DNA of 62,330 nucleotides from an uncultured Pelagibacteraceae bacterium (GCA_902596325.1 CACJTN010000005.1:1-62330), one strand, 5' to 3'. Counted from the stretch's first letter, positions 26,311 to 35,633 are shown. The notes: generated by a model not told the origin, from the sequence alone. A program made the numbers and translations.

Positions 26311-28149
26311 TTATGTTTTTTCTACCTCTGTATGTGCAACTTCACTTGGTGCTGCGGTTTGAGGCAAGTAATCTTCCTCTGCTCCAGGTACATTATAGTC
26401 ATATGGCCATCTGTGAACAACTGGAAGTCTTTCACCAAAATTTCCGTGCTCAGGTGGAACGGTTGAAGTAAACCACTCCAACGAATTAGCTTTCCACGGA
26501 TTTTTCTCCGCTTTTTTACCAGTCTTCATTGTTTTAACTATATTAAAGACCAAAATTAATTGAGCGGCACCAACTATAAATGCTGCAGTGCTTATAAATT
26601 CATTAAGACCAACTCCCGAGGTCATGTATGGACTATCATACATTTCATAGTACCTTCTCGGAACTCCGATAAATCCAAGATAATGCATTGGGAAATAAAT
26701 AGAGTACGCCCCAAGGAAAGTAGTCCAAAAATGCCATTTACCTAATTTTTCATCTAACATTTTTCCTGCTACTAGGGGAAACCAATGATAGATTGCTCCC
26801 ATAATCACCATTAATGGAGCAATTCCCATAACCATGTGAAAATGAGCCACTACGAAATACGTATCTGATAGAGGAACATCAACAGAAACGTTACCTAAAA
26901 ATATTCCAGTTATACCACCGTTAACGAAAGTTACAATGAAACCTAAACACCACAACATAACTGTATTAATCCTTATGTTACCTCTCCATAAAGTAAGTAT
27001 CCAATTATAAACTTTCATAGCTGTTGGAACAGCAATAATCAAAGTTGTAGATGCAAAAAAGAAACCAAACCATGGGTTCATTCCACTTACATACATATGG
27101 TGTGCCCATACGAAGAAACTAAGTGCACCGATACCAACTATTGCCCATACCATCATTCTATAACCAAAAATATTTTTTCTTGCATGAACTGAAATTAAGT
27201 CTGAAACAATACCAAATGCTGGAAGTGCCACGATGTAAACTTCAGGGTGTCCAAAGAACCAGAACAGATGTTGAAACAAAATAGGACTTCCTCCACCATA
27301 CTCTAAAACCTCACCAGCTTTTAATATAGTTGGCATAAAGAAACTCGTTCCCAAAAGCTTATCTAATGTCATCATAATAGAACTAACTAAAAGTGCAGGA
27401 AACGCTAACATCGCTAAGACTGTAGCGGTAAATATACCCCATACAGTTAATGGCATTCTCATAAGAGTCATTCCTCTAGTTCTTGCTTGAAGAATAGTAA
27501 TCATATAATTCAAACCTCCCATCGTAAAACCTATTACGAAAAGAGATAAAGAAATTAACATTAATAAAATTCCCCAACCATGGCCTGGAGTTCCTTCCAA
27601 AATAGTTTGAGGAGGATATAATGTCCATCCCGCACCAGTTGGCCCTCCTGGAACAAAAAAGCTAGCCATCAAAACTGCTACAGCTACAAAGAACATCCAA
27701 AAACTTAACATGTTTACATATGGAAAAACCATATCTCTTGCACCAACCATTAATGGAATTAAATAATTTCCAAATCCTCCAAGGAATAACGCAGTTAAAA
27801 AATAAACAACCATTATCATCCCGTGCATAGTTACAAATTGATAATAATGTTCAGCAGTTATAAAACCTGCTAAACCAGGAAACCCTAATTGCAATCTCAT
27901 CAACCATGACAAAATTAAACCTACAACGCCTGTAAAGACAGCTGTTAAAAAATACTGTACTCCTATAACCTTTGCATCTTGGCAAAATACCCACTTCTCA
28001 ATAAAACTATGTGCATGATACAAATCCTGCTCTGGATTTTCTGCTGGCCTCACATAGTCCATATCTGGTGAAACACCTGAGCCAGTTCCTGAAATTGTTT
28101 CTGAAGACTGTGCTTGGTAACTCGATTTATTCTCGTATTCGTCTGACAT
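26311..28149 (-). CDS. ctaD: Cytochrome c oxidase subunit I
   Basis: Subunit I holds heme a and the heme a3-CuB site. The 612-residue protein has twelve or so helices and the ligand motifs in order: TMHGMIMV (heme a His), FGHPEVYI (CuB His, the Glu of the proton channel and the cross-linked Tyr), WAHHMYVSGM (CuB His pair) and VAHFHMVMG (heme a3 and heme a His). The XGHPEVY form with Glu indicates an A1-type proton-pumping oxidase. A low-complexity cytoplasmic N-terminus (1-30) precedes. It starts 3 bases after coxII. Confidence 0.97.
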   Translation of the reverse strand: MSDEYENKSSYQAQSSETISGTGSGVSPDMDYVRPAENPEQDLYHAHSFIEKWVFCQDAKVIGVQYFLTAVFTGVVGLILSWLMRLQLGFPGLAGFITAEHYYQFVTMHGMIMVVYFLTALFLGGFGNYLIPLMVGARDMVFPYVNMLSFWMFFVAVAVLMASFFVPGGPTGAGWTLYPPQTILEGTPGHGWGILLMLISLSLFVIGFTMGGLNYMITILQARTRGMTLMRMPLTVWGIFTATVLAMLAFPALLVSSIMMTLDKLLGTSFFMPTILKAGEVLEYGGGSPILFQHLFWFFGHPEVYIVALPAFGIVSDLISVHARKNIFGYRMMVWAIVGIGALSFFVWAHHMYVSGMNPWFGFFFASTTLIIAVPTAMKVYNWILTLWRGNIRINTVMLWCLGFIVTFVNGGITGIFLGNVSVDVPLSDTYFVVAHFHMVMGIAPLMVIMGAIYHWFPLVAGKMLDEKLGKWHFWTTFLGAYSIYFPMHYLGFIGVPRRYYEMYDSPYMTSGVGLNEFISTAAFIVGAAQLILVFNIVKTMKTGKKAEKNPWKANSLEWFTSTVPPEHGNFGERLPVVHRWPYDYNVPGAEEDYLPQTAAPSEVAHTEVEKT

Positions 28150-28152
28150 AAA

Positions 28153-29028
28153 TTATTCCTCTTTATATATATCTTTGTTTAAAATGAAATTATTGTTCTT
28201 TACTATTTTTTTATTTTCAAATTCTAGTTTTTCTTGTTTTGCAATTAAATCTTGGAAAGTTTCTTGCTCAGATAACCATTGATTATAATCCTCAGTGCTT
28301 TGAACTTCTACCCCACCTCTCATTGCATAATGACCTACTCCACAATACTCAGCACATAAAACCTCATACTCACCAACTTTGTTTGGTTCAAACCAGTAAA
28401 ATGTTACAATTCCTGGTACTGCATCCATTTTAGATCTAAATTGTGGAACATACCAATTATGTAACACATCAACTGATCTCAATAAAATTTTTACAGGCTT
28501 ATTGTTTTCTAAATTGATATAATCGCTCTGAACAAGGATATCGTCTCTACCAAACGGATCATCAACATTGATTCCAAACGGATTTTCATCATTAATATTT
28601 GTAACTTTAGTTGTTCCAAGTTTTCCGTCTTCACCAGGTAATCTATATTGCCATCCCCATTGCCATGCCATGACATCAACTTCTAGAGCATTCTTAGGCA
28701 CATTAACATATTGATTCCAAATTATTAAACCAGGTGCAAGTAAAGCAGCAACACCCAATGTTGTTGCCCAAGTTAATATCTTCTCTAATTTTTTGTCCTC
28801 AGGTTTATATTCTGCCTTTCTTCCTTCTTTATAAGAATATCGGAAAACACAGTAAACCATAAATAAACAGACAGCTACGAATACTCCTCCTCCTACCCAG
28901 AATGTTAAAGTTATAGTATCGTCCATACCTTGCCAATTAGAAGCAATATCTGTCCAGTACCATGGAGTAAATATATGGAATAAAACCGACCCTAAAATTA
29001 CTAAAAAGAAAATTATACCTGCGTGCAT
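28153..29028 (-). CDS. ctaC: Cytochrome c oxidase subunit II
   Basis: Subunit II accepts electrons from cytochrome c at the binuclear CuA centre. The 291-residue protein has an N-terminal hydrophobic segment, two further helices (about 41-62 and 86-105) and a periplasmic cupredoxin domain. CuA ligands are visible: His in VLHNWYVP and the set C-x-E-x-C-x3-H-x2-M in CAEYCGVGHYAM. MAWQWGWQY is the aromatic electron-entry region. No cytochrome c domain is fused. It is the first gene of the minus-strand operon. Confidence 0.96.
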   Translation of the reverse strand: MHAGIIFFLVILGSVLFHIFTPWYWTDIASNWQGMDDTITLTFWVGGGVFVAVCLFMVYCVFRYSYKEGRKAEYKPEDKKLEKILTWATTLGVAALLAPGLIIWNQYVNVPKNALEVDVMAWQWGWQYRLPGEDGKLGTTKVTNINDENPFGINVDDPFGRDDILVQSDYINLENNKPVKILLRSVDVLHNWYVPQFRSKMDAVPGIVTFYWFEPNKVGEYEVLCAEYCGVGHYAMRGGVEVQSTEDYNQWLSEQETFQDLIAKQEKLEFENKKIVKNNNFILNKDIYKEE

Positions 29029-29064
29029 GAGAATTTTTATATAAGAGAAATTTAATAAAAACCT

Positions 29065-29094
29065 ATGACAAAATGTCTTTCAAATGATTATAAT
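29065..29094 (+). promoter_or_regulatory. Predicted sigma-70 promoter for the 63-residue membrane protein
   Basis: ATGACA (29065-29070) and a perfect TATAAT (29089-29094) are separated by 18 bases, 20 bases before ATG 29115. The 86-base gap between the divergent coxII and this gene must also hold the oxidase operon promoter, for which I see no equally good match on the minus strand. Confidence 0.55.
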
Positions 29095-29114
29095 TAGCCT
29101 ATATAAGACTAAAA

Positions 29115-29306
29115 ATGTTAGGGAAATTTGGGATACTTATCGCTATTTTAGCTCTCGTTTTGTTATTTTATGTAGTGATCTCTCTCGGAGCTGGAGCTTT
29201 TAAAAAAGACGGGGTTAAACCTGAAACAAAGAGATATCTTAAGTCAGTAAATAAATTACTTTTAGTAATTGCTATAGTTGGTTCAATACTAGTGTTATTT
29301 CTTTAA
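29115..29306 (+). CDS. Small twin-transmembrane protein (HIG1-like topology)
   Basis: This 63-residue protein has two hydrophobic helices (about 6-27 and 46-62) around a polar loop FKKDGVKPETKRYLKSVNK. The size, topology and position beside cytochrome oxidase genes recall small twin-helix (HIG1-like) respiratory supercomplex factors, but I see no strict signature and the match is weak. It is divergent from coxII and overlaps the second subunit III gene by 4 bases tail to tail. A good promoter lies upstream. Confidence 0.7.
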   Translation: MLGKFGILIAILALVLLFYVVISLGAGAFKKDGVKPETKRYLKSVNKLLLVIAIVGSILVLFL

Positions 29307-29983
29307 GCGACAAGCGTCTTACACCATTCGATGAATGCATCATTGAAAACATAGATCATAAGAAAAAAAGCTAACCAAACCACAAGCAGGAACGTCCAGT
29401 ACATTGAAAGTGCGGATATATTTTTTTCTTCATCTAAAATTTTTTCGCTTTTAGTTTTTAAAACTCTCGAAGCAACTTTCCCCCAAAATAAAAGTCCACC
29501 AAGTAAATGCAATCCATGAAGAGCTGTAAAAATATAAAATGAGGAAAAATAATTATTTGTTTGTACATAGTTTCCACTTTTCATCAACTGTATCCAAAAA
29601 GCCACTTGTCCAAATAGAAAAAGATAACTCAGACCTCCTATAACTAATAAATTTTTTTTTACATTTGTTACTTCAGATTTTTTTAATTCATTAGTTACCT
29701 TGTTAAAGTAAAAGGAAATTATAAAAAGTATAAAAGTATTTATCCAAAGCAGATTGGGTTTTAATAAATATTTAGTATCTTGTTCAGGTGGAACACTGTA
29801 AATATAACCCGTAAAAATTAAGCTAAATAAGACTGTTGCAATACCAAAGATGATTATTACAGCTGATTTTTGAACTGATAAATCAAAAGTTTGACCACTG
29901 TGTGCATCATCAACTTGTGCTCTTTCAGCCTCCCATGGTTTCTCTATAATTGTGCCAAAAATTTTCTTTAAAAAACTAGACAT
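29303..29983 (-). CDS. Second cytochrome c oxidase subunit III-like protein
   Basis: The 226-residue protein has about five or six helices and heme-copper oxidase subunit III features: IFTALHGLHLLGGLLFWGKVA and a C-terminal SALSMYWTFLLVVWLAFFLMIY. It has an N-terminal cytoplasmic stretch (1-37) absent from the other copy. It differs strongly from the subunit III at 25591-26301, so it is not a recent duplicate. It may serve the same oxidase or another one (NorE-like proteins belong to this family). It is alone on its strand, between the 63-residue protein and the SCO gene. Confidence 0.82.
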   Translation of the reverse strand: MSSFLKKIFGTIIEKPWEAERAQVDDAHSGQTFDLSVQKSAVIIIFGIATVLFSLIFTGYIYSVPPEQDTKYLLKPNLLWINTFILFIISFYFNKVTNELKKSEVTNVKKNLLVIGGLSYLFLFGQVAFWIQLMKSGNYVQTNNYFSSFYIFTALHGLHLLGGLLFWGKVASRVLKTKSEKILDEEKNISALSMYWTFLLVVWLAFFLMIYVFNDAFIEWCKTLVA

Positions 29984-30019
29984 AAATTTTATATAATCAT
30001 TTATAAAGCATTATCAACT

Positions 30020-30610
30020 ATGAAATTAAAAACTTCAATTACAATAATATCTGGATGTCTGTTTTTATTTATATTTTTAATGCTTCCGGTCTTTTTAAAT
30101 ATCAAGGAACAAAAAGATGATATGGTCGCATCCTTTAAAGGTTCAGAATTTTCACTTAAAGATGTGAATGATAAAACTATAACAGAAAAATCATTTGATG
30201 GACCATTAACCGCAATATTTTTTGGATTTACAAATTGTCCTGACATATGTCCAATGACTTTATACAATTTAGATTTGGTTATAAATGAACTTGAGATAAG
30301 AAAAAAAGAAAAATTTAAAGTGTTTTTTGTAAGTATTGACCCTACAAGGGATACACCTGATATTATTAAAAATTATTTAGATGGATTTGAAAATAAAATA
30401 TTTGGAATTACGGGTGATCCAAAAAAAGTTTTTTTATTATCGCAATCTTGGGGTGTTTTATCTGAAAAAATTTTTACTGAAGATGGTAATTATTTAATAA
30501 ACCACAGCTCTTCAGTATTATTGTTAAAAAATGGAAAATATTTAGATCGTATAAGTCATCATGCTGCATATAAAGATATGTTTAAAAAAATAGATAAACT
30601 ATTGAGATAA
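30020..30610 (+). CDS. SCO1/SenC-type copper chaperone
   Basis: SCO proteins deliver copper to CuA of cytochrome oxidase. The 196-residue protein has one N-terminal membrane anchor (about 7-27) and a thioredoxin-like domain with copper ligands C73 and C77 in NCPDICPMT and H162 in INHSSSVLL, plus SIDPTRDTPD. Position next to oxidase genes supports the function. The 3' end overlaps the convergent rsmE by 12 bases. Confidence 0.93.
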   Translation: MKLKTSITIISGCLFLFIFLMLPVFLNIKEQKDDMVASFKGSEFSLKDVNDKTITEKSFDGPLTAIFFGFTNCPDICPMTLYNLDLVINELEIRKKEKFKVFFVSIDPTRDTPDIIKNYLDGFENKIFGITGDPKKVFLLSQSWGVLSEKIFTEDGNYLINHSSSVLLLKNGKYLDRISHHAAYKDMFKKIDKLLR

Positions 30611-31303
30611 AATTTTAAAACTAATTATTGATATTATTGATATGGCGGCTGTCTCTGCTCTCAAAATATTTTTATTTATTTTTAAAGATTTTACATTTTT
30701 TAGGTCAAGAATTTCTTTTCTCTCATTTTCAGAAAAGTCGCCCTCTGGTCCAATTAAAATGCATACAGGACTATCTTTATTTATTTTAATTTGATCATTA
30801 GAAGAATTCAGATCCCCAAATACAATATTAGTATCTTTGTATAATTTTATAAAATCTTTAAATTTAACTAATTTTTCTAATTTAGGTAATTTGATACGAT
30901 TTGACTGTTCCGAGGCTTCAATAATTACTTTGTTTAATCTTTCTGAATTTAAATCTCGAACCATAGTTCTCTCACTTAGTATTGGAATGAATTTAGTGAC
31001 ACCAAGTTCAGTTGCTTTTTGTATCATAAAATTTAAATAATTTATTTTAATAGGTGTAAATGCTAACCATATCTCACTATTATTTTCGGAATTTTTTAAT
31101 TTTTTTACGATTATAAAATTTACAATACCTTTTTTAATTTCATTTATTTTTGCTTCCCATTCTCCGCTATCATTAAACAAAGAAAAACTTTCACCCTCTT
31201 TAATTCTCATCACTTTTGAAATATAATGAGATTGAGACTTATCTAGATTTGAGTTTAATTTATCTGACAAGTTTTCTTTAAAAAATAATCTAATATAAGT
31301 CAT
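30599..31303 (-). CDS. rsmE: 16S rRNA (uracil-1498-N3)-methyltransferase
   Basis: RsmE methylates U1498 in 16S rRNA. The 234-residue protein has an N-terminal PUA-like domain (1-70, HYISKVMRIKEG) and a C-terminal SPOUT knot domain with LIGPEGDFSENE and NILRAETAAISII, both diagnostic. The region KATELGVTKFIPILSERT matches the family too. It is divergent from a haloacid dehalogenase with 15 bases between ATGs. Confidence 0.94.
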   Translation of the reverse strand: MTYIRLFFKENLSDKLNSNLDKSQSHYISKVMRIKEGESFSLFNDSGEWEAKINEIKKGIVNFIIVKKLKNSENNSEIWLAFTPIKINYLNFMIQKATELGVTKFIPILSERTMVRDLNSERLNKVIIEASEQSNRIKLPKLEKLVKFKDFIKLYKDTNIVFGDLNSSNDQIKINKDSPVCILIGPEGDFSENERKEILDLKNVKSLKINKNILRAETAAISIISIISFKILSQ

Positions 31304-31318
31304 TTGATAAGTGTAATT

Positions 31319-31984
31319 ATGAATAATATTAAAGCAATAATTTTTGATGCATACGGAACATTATTTGATGTGAATTCTGCAGCTGAAAAATGTAAAAATA
31401 AAATCGGTAAAAAATGGGAAGATTTTGCCAACCACTGGAGGACCACCCAATTAGAATATACTTGGTTAAGAAGTTTAATGAACAGACACAAAGATTTTTG
31501 GAAGATAACTGAAGATAGTTTAAATAAATCTATGAATGTTTACAAAATAAATTTTGAAATGAAGAATGAGTTGTTAAATTTGTATAAAATTTTATCAACT
31601 TTTAATGAGGTTCCAGAAACTTTAAAATCTCTAAAAAAGAAGAACTTTAAACTAGCGATACTCTCTAACGGTACACCTAAGCTTTTAAATGAATTAGTTG
31701 CAAGTAATAAATTAGAAAATATATTTGATGATATATTTTCTGTTGAAAGTGTAGGTATTTATAAACCATTCCACAAAGTTTATGACCTTCCAATTCAAAA
31801 ATATAAAATAAAAAAACACGAAGTTGCATTTTTAAGTTCTAATACCTGGGATGTCTCTGGAGCAGGAAATTACGGCTATAACTCTATTTGGGTAAATAGG
31901 ACAAAAAATACTTTTGATAATCTGGATTATGAGCCTAAATTTGAAATCGATAACTTAAAAAAATTGATTTCTATTTTAAGTTAA
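31319..31984 (+). CDS. Haloacid dehalogenase, type II
   Basis: The 221-residue HAD enzyme has the nucleophile D10 in IIFDAYGTLFDV, then TTQLEYTWLRSLM, LSNGTPKLL (motif 2) and LSSNTWDVSGAGNYG, which are characteristic of L-2-haloacid dehalogenases that hydrolyse short 2-haloalkanoic acids. The exact substrate is unproven. ATG 31319 gives the normal N-terminus; an in-frame TTG at 31304 touches the rsmE start. The sugar cluster begins 15 bases downstream. Confidence 0.88.
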   Translation: MNNIKAIIFDAYGTLFDVNSAAEKCKNKIGKKWEDFANHWRTTQLEYTWLRSLMNRHKDFWKITEDSLNKSMNVYKINFEMKNELLNLYKILSTFNEVPETLKSLKKKNFKLAILSNGTPKLLNELVASNKLENIFDDIFSVESVGIYKPFHKVYDLPIQKYKIKKHEVAFLSSNTWDVSGAGNYGYNSIWVNRTKNTFDNLDYEPKFEIDNLKKLISILS

Positions 31985-31999
31985 ATATATATTTCGTTT

Positions 32000-33208
32000 A
32001 TGAAAAAATTTATCTCCTATGGAAAGAATGTTTATAATAAAGAGGAAATATTTGCTGTAAACAATACTTTAAAAAAAACAACACAAATGGGTGTATCTGT
32101 TGCAACTTTTGAAAATAAAATTGCGAAGATTTTTGGTAAAAAGTACGGAGTAATGGTTAATTCCGGATCTTCAGCGTTAATATTAGCTTTAAAATGTTTA
32201 AATTTAAAAAAAGGAAGTGAAGTAATTACACCTTGTTTAAACTTTGGTACAGCAGTCTCATCGATTATATTAAATGATCTAGTTCCTGTTTTTGTCGATG
32301 TAAATGTTAGAACTTTGCAAATTAATCCAGATTTAATTAAAAAGAAAATTACCAAAAAAACTAAGGCTATCCTTGTACCAAATCTAATTGGTAATATTGC
32401 GGATTGGAAAAAGCTTAAAAATATTGCCTCAAAGGAAAAATTGCACTTAATAGAGGACTCAGCTGATACTTTGGGTGCAAAAATTAATAATGTATCAACT
32501 GGGACTTATAGTGATATATCAATTACAAGCTTTTATGGATCACATGTAATTAGCTGTGCTGGAAATGGAGGAATGCTTTTAACCAACGATAAAAAAATTT
32601 ATGTTAAATCAAAGGTACTTAGAAGTTGGGGTAGACTATCATCATTGATTAAAGACTCAGAAAATATAAACAAAAGACTTGGAATAAAATTAAAAGGAGT
32701 TGAATATGATAGAAAATTTGTTTTCTCGGAGATAGGTTATAACTTTGAACCATCGGAGATAAGCGCATCGTTTGGATTAGTTCAATTAAAAAAATTCAAG
32801 TCTTTTAGCTCGATAAGAAATAAAAATTTTAAATTCCATTTCAATTTTTTTAACAGGTTAAAAGATTATTTTTTAACTCCAATGATTAATAAGGGTGTTT
32901 ACACTAATTTTCTAGCATACCCAATAATAATCGTACCTAATAAGCTTTTTAACCGTAAAGAACTACAAATTTTCCTTGAGAAAAATAAAATTCAAACCAG
33001 GCCAATTTTTAGTGGAAATATATTAAGGCATCCGGCATTTTCAAATTTAATTTCAAGAAAGAATAAGTTAAATGAATTTGAAAATGCTGATTATATAATG
33101 AAAAATGGAATTTTAATTGGATGTCATCAAGGTTTAAGTATTAAAGATTTAAAACTTATTCATAATAAAATAAAAAATTTTATTCAAAATAAACGTGCAA
33201 GAAATTAA
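32000..33208 (+). CDS. DegT-fold sugar 3-dehydratase (RfbH/ColD-like)
   Basis: The 402-residue protein has the fold of sugar aminotransferases: NSGSSALILALKCLNL, IEDSADTLGA (D153) and the PLP region TSFYGSHVISCAGNGG. At the position of the Schiff-base lysine it has His (H182), as in the PMP-dependent 3-dehydratases RfbH (E1) and ColD, which remove the 3-hydroxyl of 4-keto-6-deoxy sugars. Its cysteines (C66, C79, C186 and one in GCHQG) do not show the C-x57-C-x-C-x7-C cluster pattern of RfbH, which is more like ColD. With the cytidylyltransferase downstream, a CDP-sugar substrate is inferred. Confidence 0.75.
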   Translation: MKKFISYGKNVYNKEEIFAVNNTLKKTTQMGVSVATFENKIAKIFGKKYGVMVNSGSSALILALKCLNLKKGSEVITPCLNFGTAVSSIILNDLVPVFVDVNVRTLQINPDLIKKKITKKTKAILVPNLIGNIADWKKLKNIASKEKLHLIEDSADTLGAKINNVSTGTYSDISITSFYGSHVISCAGNGGMLLTNDKKIYVKSKVLRSWGRLSSLIKDSENINKRLGIKLKGVEYDRKFVFSEIGYNFEPSEISASFGLVQLKKFKSFSSIRNKNFKFHFNFFNRLKDYFLTPMINKGVYTNFLAYPIIIVPNKLFNRKELQIFLEKNKIQTRPIFSGNILRHPAFSNLISRKNKLNEFENADYIMKNGILIGCHQGLSIKDLKLIHNKIKNFIQNKRARN

Positions 33209-33902
33209 GTATTCAATTATATGCTGTTATTATAACGAAATTAATTTGTTAAATAATAAGTTTATTTCCTTTGTTGAAGAAGTTAAAAATTTTCCATTTT
33301 CTTACGAGGTGATTTTATGCGATAATAATTCAAATGATGGAACAACAGAGTATCTTAGAGAGTTGAAAAATAAAAATTTAGAAAAACTAAAGTTCATTTT
33401 TAATGACAAAAATTTAGGCAAAGGAGGTTCCATAAAAAAAGCTATAGATTTATCCTTAGGCAAATACATTGTAATTTTTGATTTAGATGAATATTTGTCT
33501 AAAGATTTAATTAAAGCTGACACAATTTTAACAGATAATAATCAAATTGATTTTTTGGTTGGTACTAGACTTAGACATCAAAAAAAATTTATTTATAAAA
33601 AAAATTATTATGGTGTAAGAATTATGACAATGTTGATAAATTATCTTTATAATACACGTATTTCAGACGCTGCAGGAGCTACAAAGATATTTAAAAAATC
33701 TGTTTATAGTAATTTTAATATTAGTAGCAGTGGATTTGATTTTGAATTTGAAGTTCTTTGTAAATTTGCAAAACAAGGTTATCAAGTCACTGAATTTCCG
33801 ATAGAATATTATCCTAGATCATTTGAAGAAGGTAAAAAACTAAGAGCATTTAAGGACGGATCACAAATTTTAAAAACAATTTTAAAAAGCTACTTTATTT
33901 AA
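33195..33902 (+). CDS. Family 2 glycosyltransferase (DPM1-like)
   Basis: The 235-residue protein has a GT-A fold: YSIICCYYNEINLL, CDNNSNDGTTEYL (UDP/GDP-binding DxD-like), NLGKGGSIKKAI and FDLDEYL (metal-binding D-x-D), then SSGFDFEFEVL and the EFPIEYYPRSFEEGKK tail typical of dolichyl-phosphate mannose synthase-like enzymes. No membrane helices are visible. The GTG start at 33195 overlaps the dehydratase gene by 14 bases. It likely transfers a sugar to a polyprenyl phosphate or glycan; donor and acceptor are unknown. Confidence 0.83.
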   Translation: MQEIKYSIICCYYNEINLLNNKFISFVEEVKNFPFSYEVILCDNNSNDGTTEYLRELKNKNLEKLKFIFNDKNLGKGGSIKKAIDLSLGKYIVIFDLDEYLSKDLIKADTILTDNNQIDFLVGTRLRHQKKFIYKKNYYGVRIMTMLINYLYNTRISDAAGATKIFKKSVYSNFNISSSGFDFEFEVLCKFAKQGYQVTEFPIEYYPRSFEEGKKLRAFKDGSQILKTILKSYFI

Positions 33903-34882
33903 TGAAAAAAAACATACTTATCACTGGTGGTTTAGGAATTTTAGGTGCTGCATTAGTAAAAAAACTTAGTAAACAGAATTTTAATATTTTTATTATAGAC
34001 AGGTCTAAAAATAAAAAAAAGATAAAAGTTTTAGGACTGCACAACTTAAACAAAGTTAAGATTATAAAAGGTAATTTTATAAAGTATAAATCAGTATTTA
34101 AGATTGTTAAAAACAAGAAAATAGGCACAATATTTCATTTAGGTGCTATTACACAGGTTATTGACGCCTATAAAAGTCCTGTTGAAACTTTTAATTCAAA
34201 TATTATTGGAACTATAAATATTCTTGAAACTGTTAGAAATTTAAAAAAAAACATAAATATAATATTCAGTTCTTCAGATAAAGCCTACGGAAGTTTATTG
34301 GGAAATGCATACAAAGAAAATCACCAATTAAAAGGTAATTTTCCCTACGATGTATCTAAATCAGCCTCAGATTTGATTGTCCAGAGTTATGTAAAAACAT
34401 ATGGACTCAAGGCCGGCATAATTAGATCTGGAAATATTTATGGTCCAGGAGACTTGAATATGGATAGATTAGTTCCACATGTAATTATATCCACATTAAA
34501 AAAAAAAAAATCAATATTAAGATCTAATGGAAAGTTGATTAGAGACTATATATATGTTGACGATGTAGCTAACGCTTATTTCTTATTGATGAGAAAAATG
34601 GCTAGCACAAAAGAAAATTTAAGAATTTATAACGTTGGTTCCAAAGAAAACTTTACAGTAATAGAGTTTGTAAAGTTAATGACCAAAAAGATAAATGGTC
34701 AGGAGATATTTCCTATAATTAAAAACAATTCAAAAATTGAAATATACAGACAGAAACTAAATTATCAAAAAATTAAAAATGACTTAAATTGGTACCCTAA
34801 ATCTAGATTTAATGAGTCATTAATTAAAACAATAAGATGGTACAAAGATAATTTAAGTTTTTTTGATAGTAAATTCCTATAA
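33902..34882 (+). CDS. NAD-dependent sugar-nucleotide epimerase/dehydratase
   Basis: The 326-residue SDR protein has the Rossmann motif TGGLGILG (8-15), FHLGAITQV, the catalytic set S124-S125-D126-K127 and Y149-x3-K153 in PYDVSKS, and GNIYGPGDLNMDRLVPHVI. The SSDKAYG and DRLVPHVI motifs resemble CDP-glucose 4,6-dehydratase (RfbG), which makes CDP-4-keto-6-deoxyglucose, but the C-terminal half (RDYIYVDDVANAY) is more general, so 4-epimerase is an alternative. A run of 13 A at 34498-34510 encodes LKKKK near residue 199. It starts 1 base into the GT2 stop. Confidence 0.8.
   Translation: MKKNILITGGLGILGAALVKKLSKQNFNIFIIDRSKNKKKIKVLGLHNLNKVKIIKGNFIKYKSVFKIVKNKKIGTIFHLGAITQVIDAYKSPVETFNSNIIGTINILETVRNLKKNINIIFSSSDKAYGSLLGNAYKENHQLKGNFPYDVSKSASDLIVQSYVKTYGLKAGIIRSGNIYGPGDLNMDRLVPHVIISTLKKKKSILRSNGKLIRDYIYVDDVANAYFLLMRKMASTKENLRIYNVGSKENFTVIEFVKLMTKKINGQEIFPIIKNNSKIEIYRQKLNYQKIKNDLNWYPKSRFNESLIKTIRWYKDNLSFFDSKFL
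34498..34510 (+). repeat. Poly(A) tract of 13 bases inside the sugar dehydratase gene
   Basis: Thirteen consecutive A occur within the coding sequence at 34498-34510 (codons TTA AAA AAA AAA AAA). It is the longest homopolymer I noticed in the window. A change of one base would truncate the protein. Confidence 0.9.
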
Positions 34883-34901
34883 AATCAATTAATTAAATAA
34901 A

Positions 34902-35624
34902 ATGTATACAGTTTTTCTAGCTGGCGGAATGGGAACAAGACTTTCAGAAGAGACCACTAAAATCCCAAAACCGATGATTAAAATTGGAAACAAGCCAATA
35001 CTTTTTCATATTATGAAACATTACTCAAAAAGTAATTATAAAAAGTTTATAATTTGCGGAGGATATAAATGGAAATATATCAAAAATTTTTTTAACAAAT
35101 ATAAAAATTTAGAAAAAAACAAAAAAGACTGGTTTGTTAATGTTGTTAATACAGGCCTAAAAACTCAAACTGGTGCGAGAATAAAAAAAATCAAAAAATT
35201 CTTAGGTGATGAGAAAACATTTTTTATGACCTATGGAGATGGAGTTTCAAATGTTAATTTGAAAAAATTATTGAGTTTTCATAACAAACATAAAAAAATC
35301 GCAACATTGACAGCGGTCAGACCTTTGCCTAGATTTGGAAATATAAAGCTTGATAAAAATAAAGTTTCAAATTTTAGCGAAAAAGATAGATTGCAAGAAG
35401 GATGGATTAACGGAGGCTTTTTTGTTTTAAATAAAGAAGTTTTTGACTACATTGATAATAGAGAAAATTGTATTTTTGAAAAGAGCCCTCTTCAAAATTT
35501 GTCAAGAGATGGTCAATTAATGGCTTTTAAACACGAAGATTTTTGGCACCCAATGGATACACTTAGAGATAAAAACTACCTTAACAAGATTTGCAGAAAT
35601 AGAAAATTTATTTGGAAAAAATAA
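34902..35624 (+). CDS. rfbF: Glucose-1-phosphate cytidylyltransferase
   Basis: RfbF makes CDP-glucose from CTP and glucose-1-phosphate, the entry to CDP-deoxy sugars. The 240-residue protein starts with the nucleotidyltransferase loop FLAGGMGTRLSEET (5-18) and KPMIKIGNKPIL, then the RfbF features YGDGVSNVNL, VRPLPRFGNI, EGWINGGFFVLN and WHPMDTLRDKNYL. It lies in a five-gene run with the predicted dehydratases; the matching C3 reductase (E3) is not seen. Confidence 0.88.
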   Translation: MYTVFLAGGMGTRLSEETTKIPKPMIKIGNKPILFHIMKHYSKSNYKKFIICGGYKWKYIKNFFNKYKNLEKNKKDWFVNVVNTGLKTQTGARIKKIKKFLGDEKTFFMTYGDGVSNVNLKKLLSFHNKHKKIATLTAVRPLPRFGNIKLDKNKVSNFSEKDRLQEGWINGGFFVLNKEVFDYIDNRENCIFEKSPLQNLSRDGQLMAFKHEDFWHPMDTLRDKNYLNKICRNRKFIWKK

Positions 35625-35633
35625 TTTTATATA

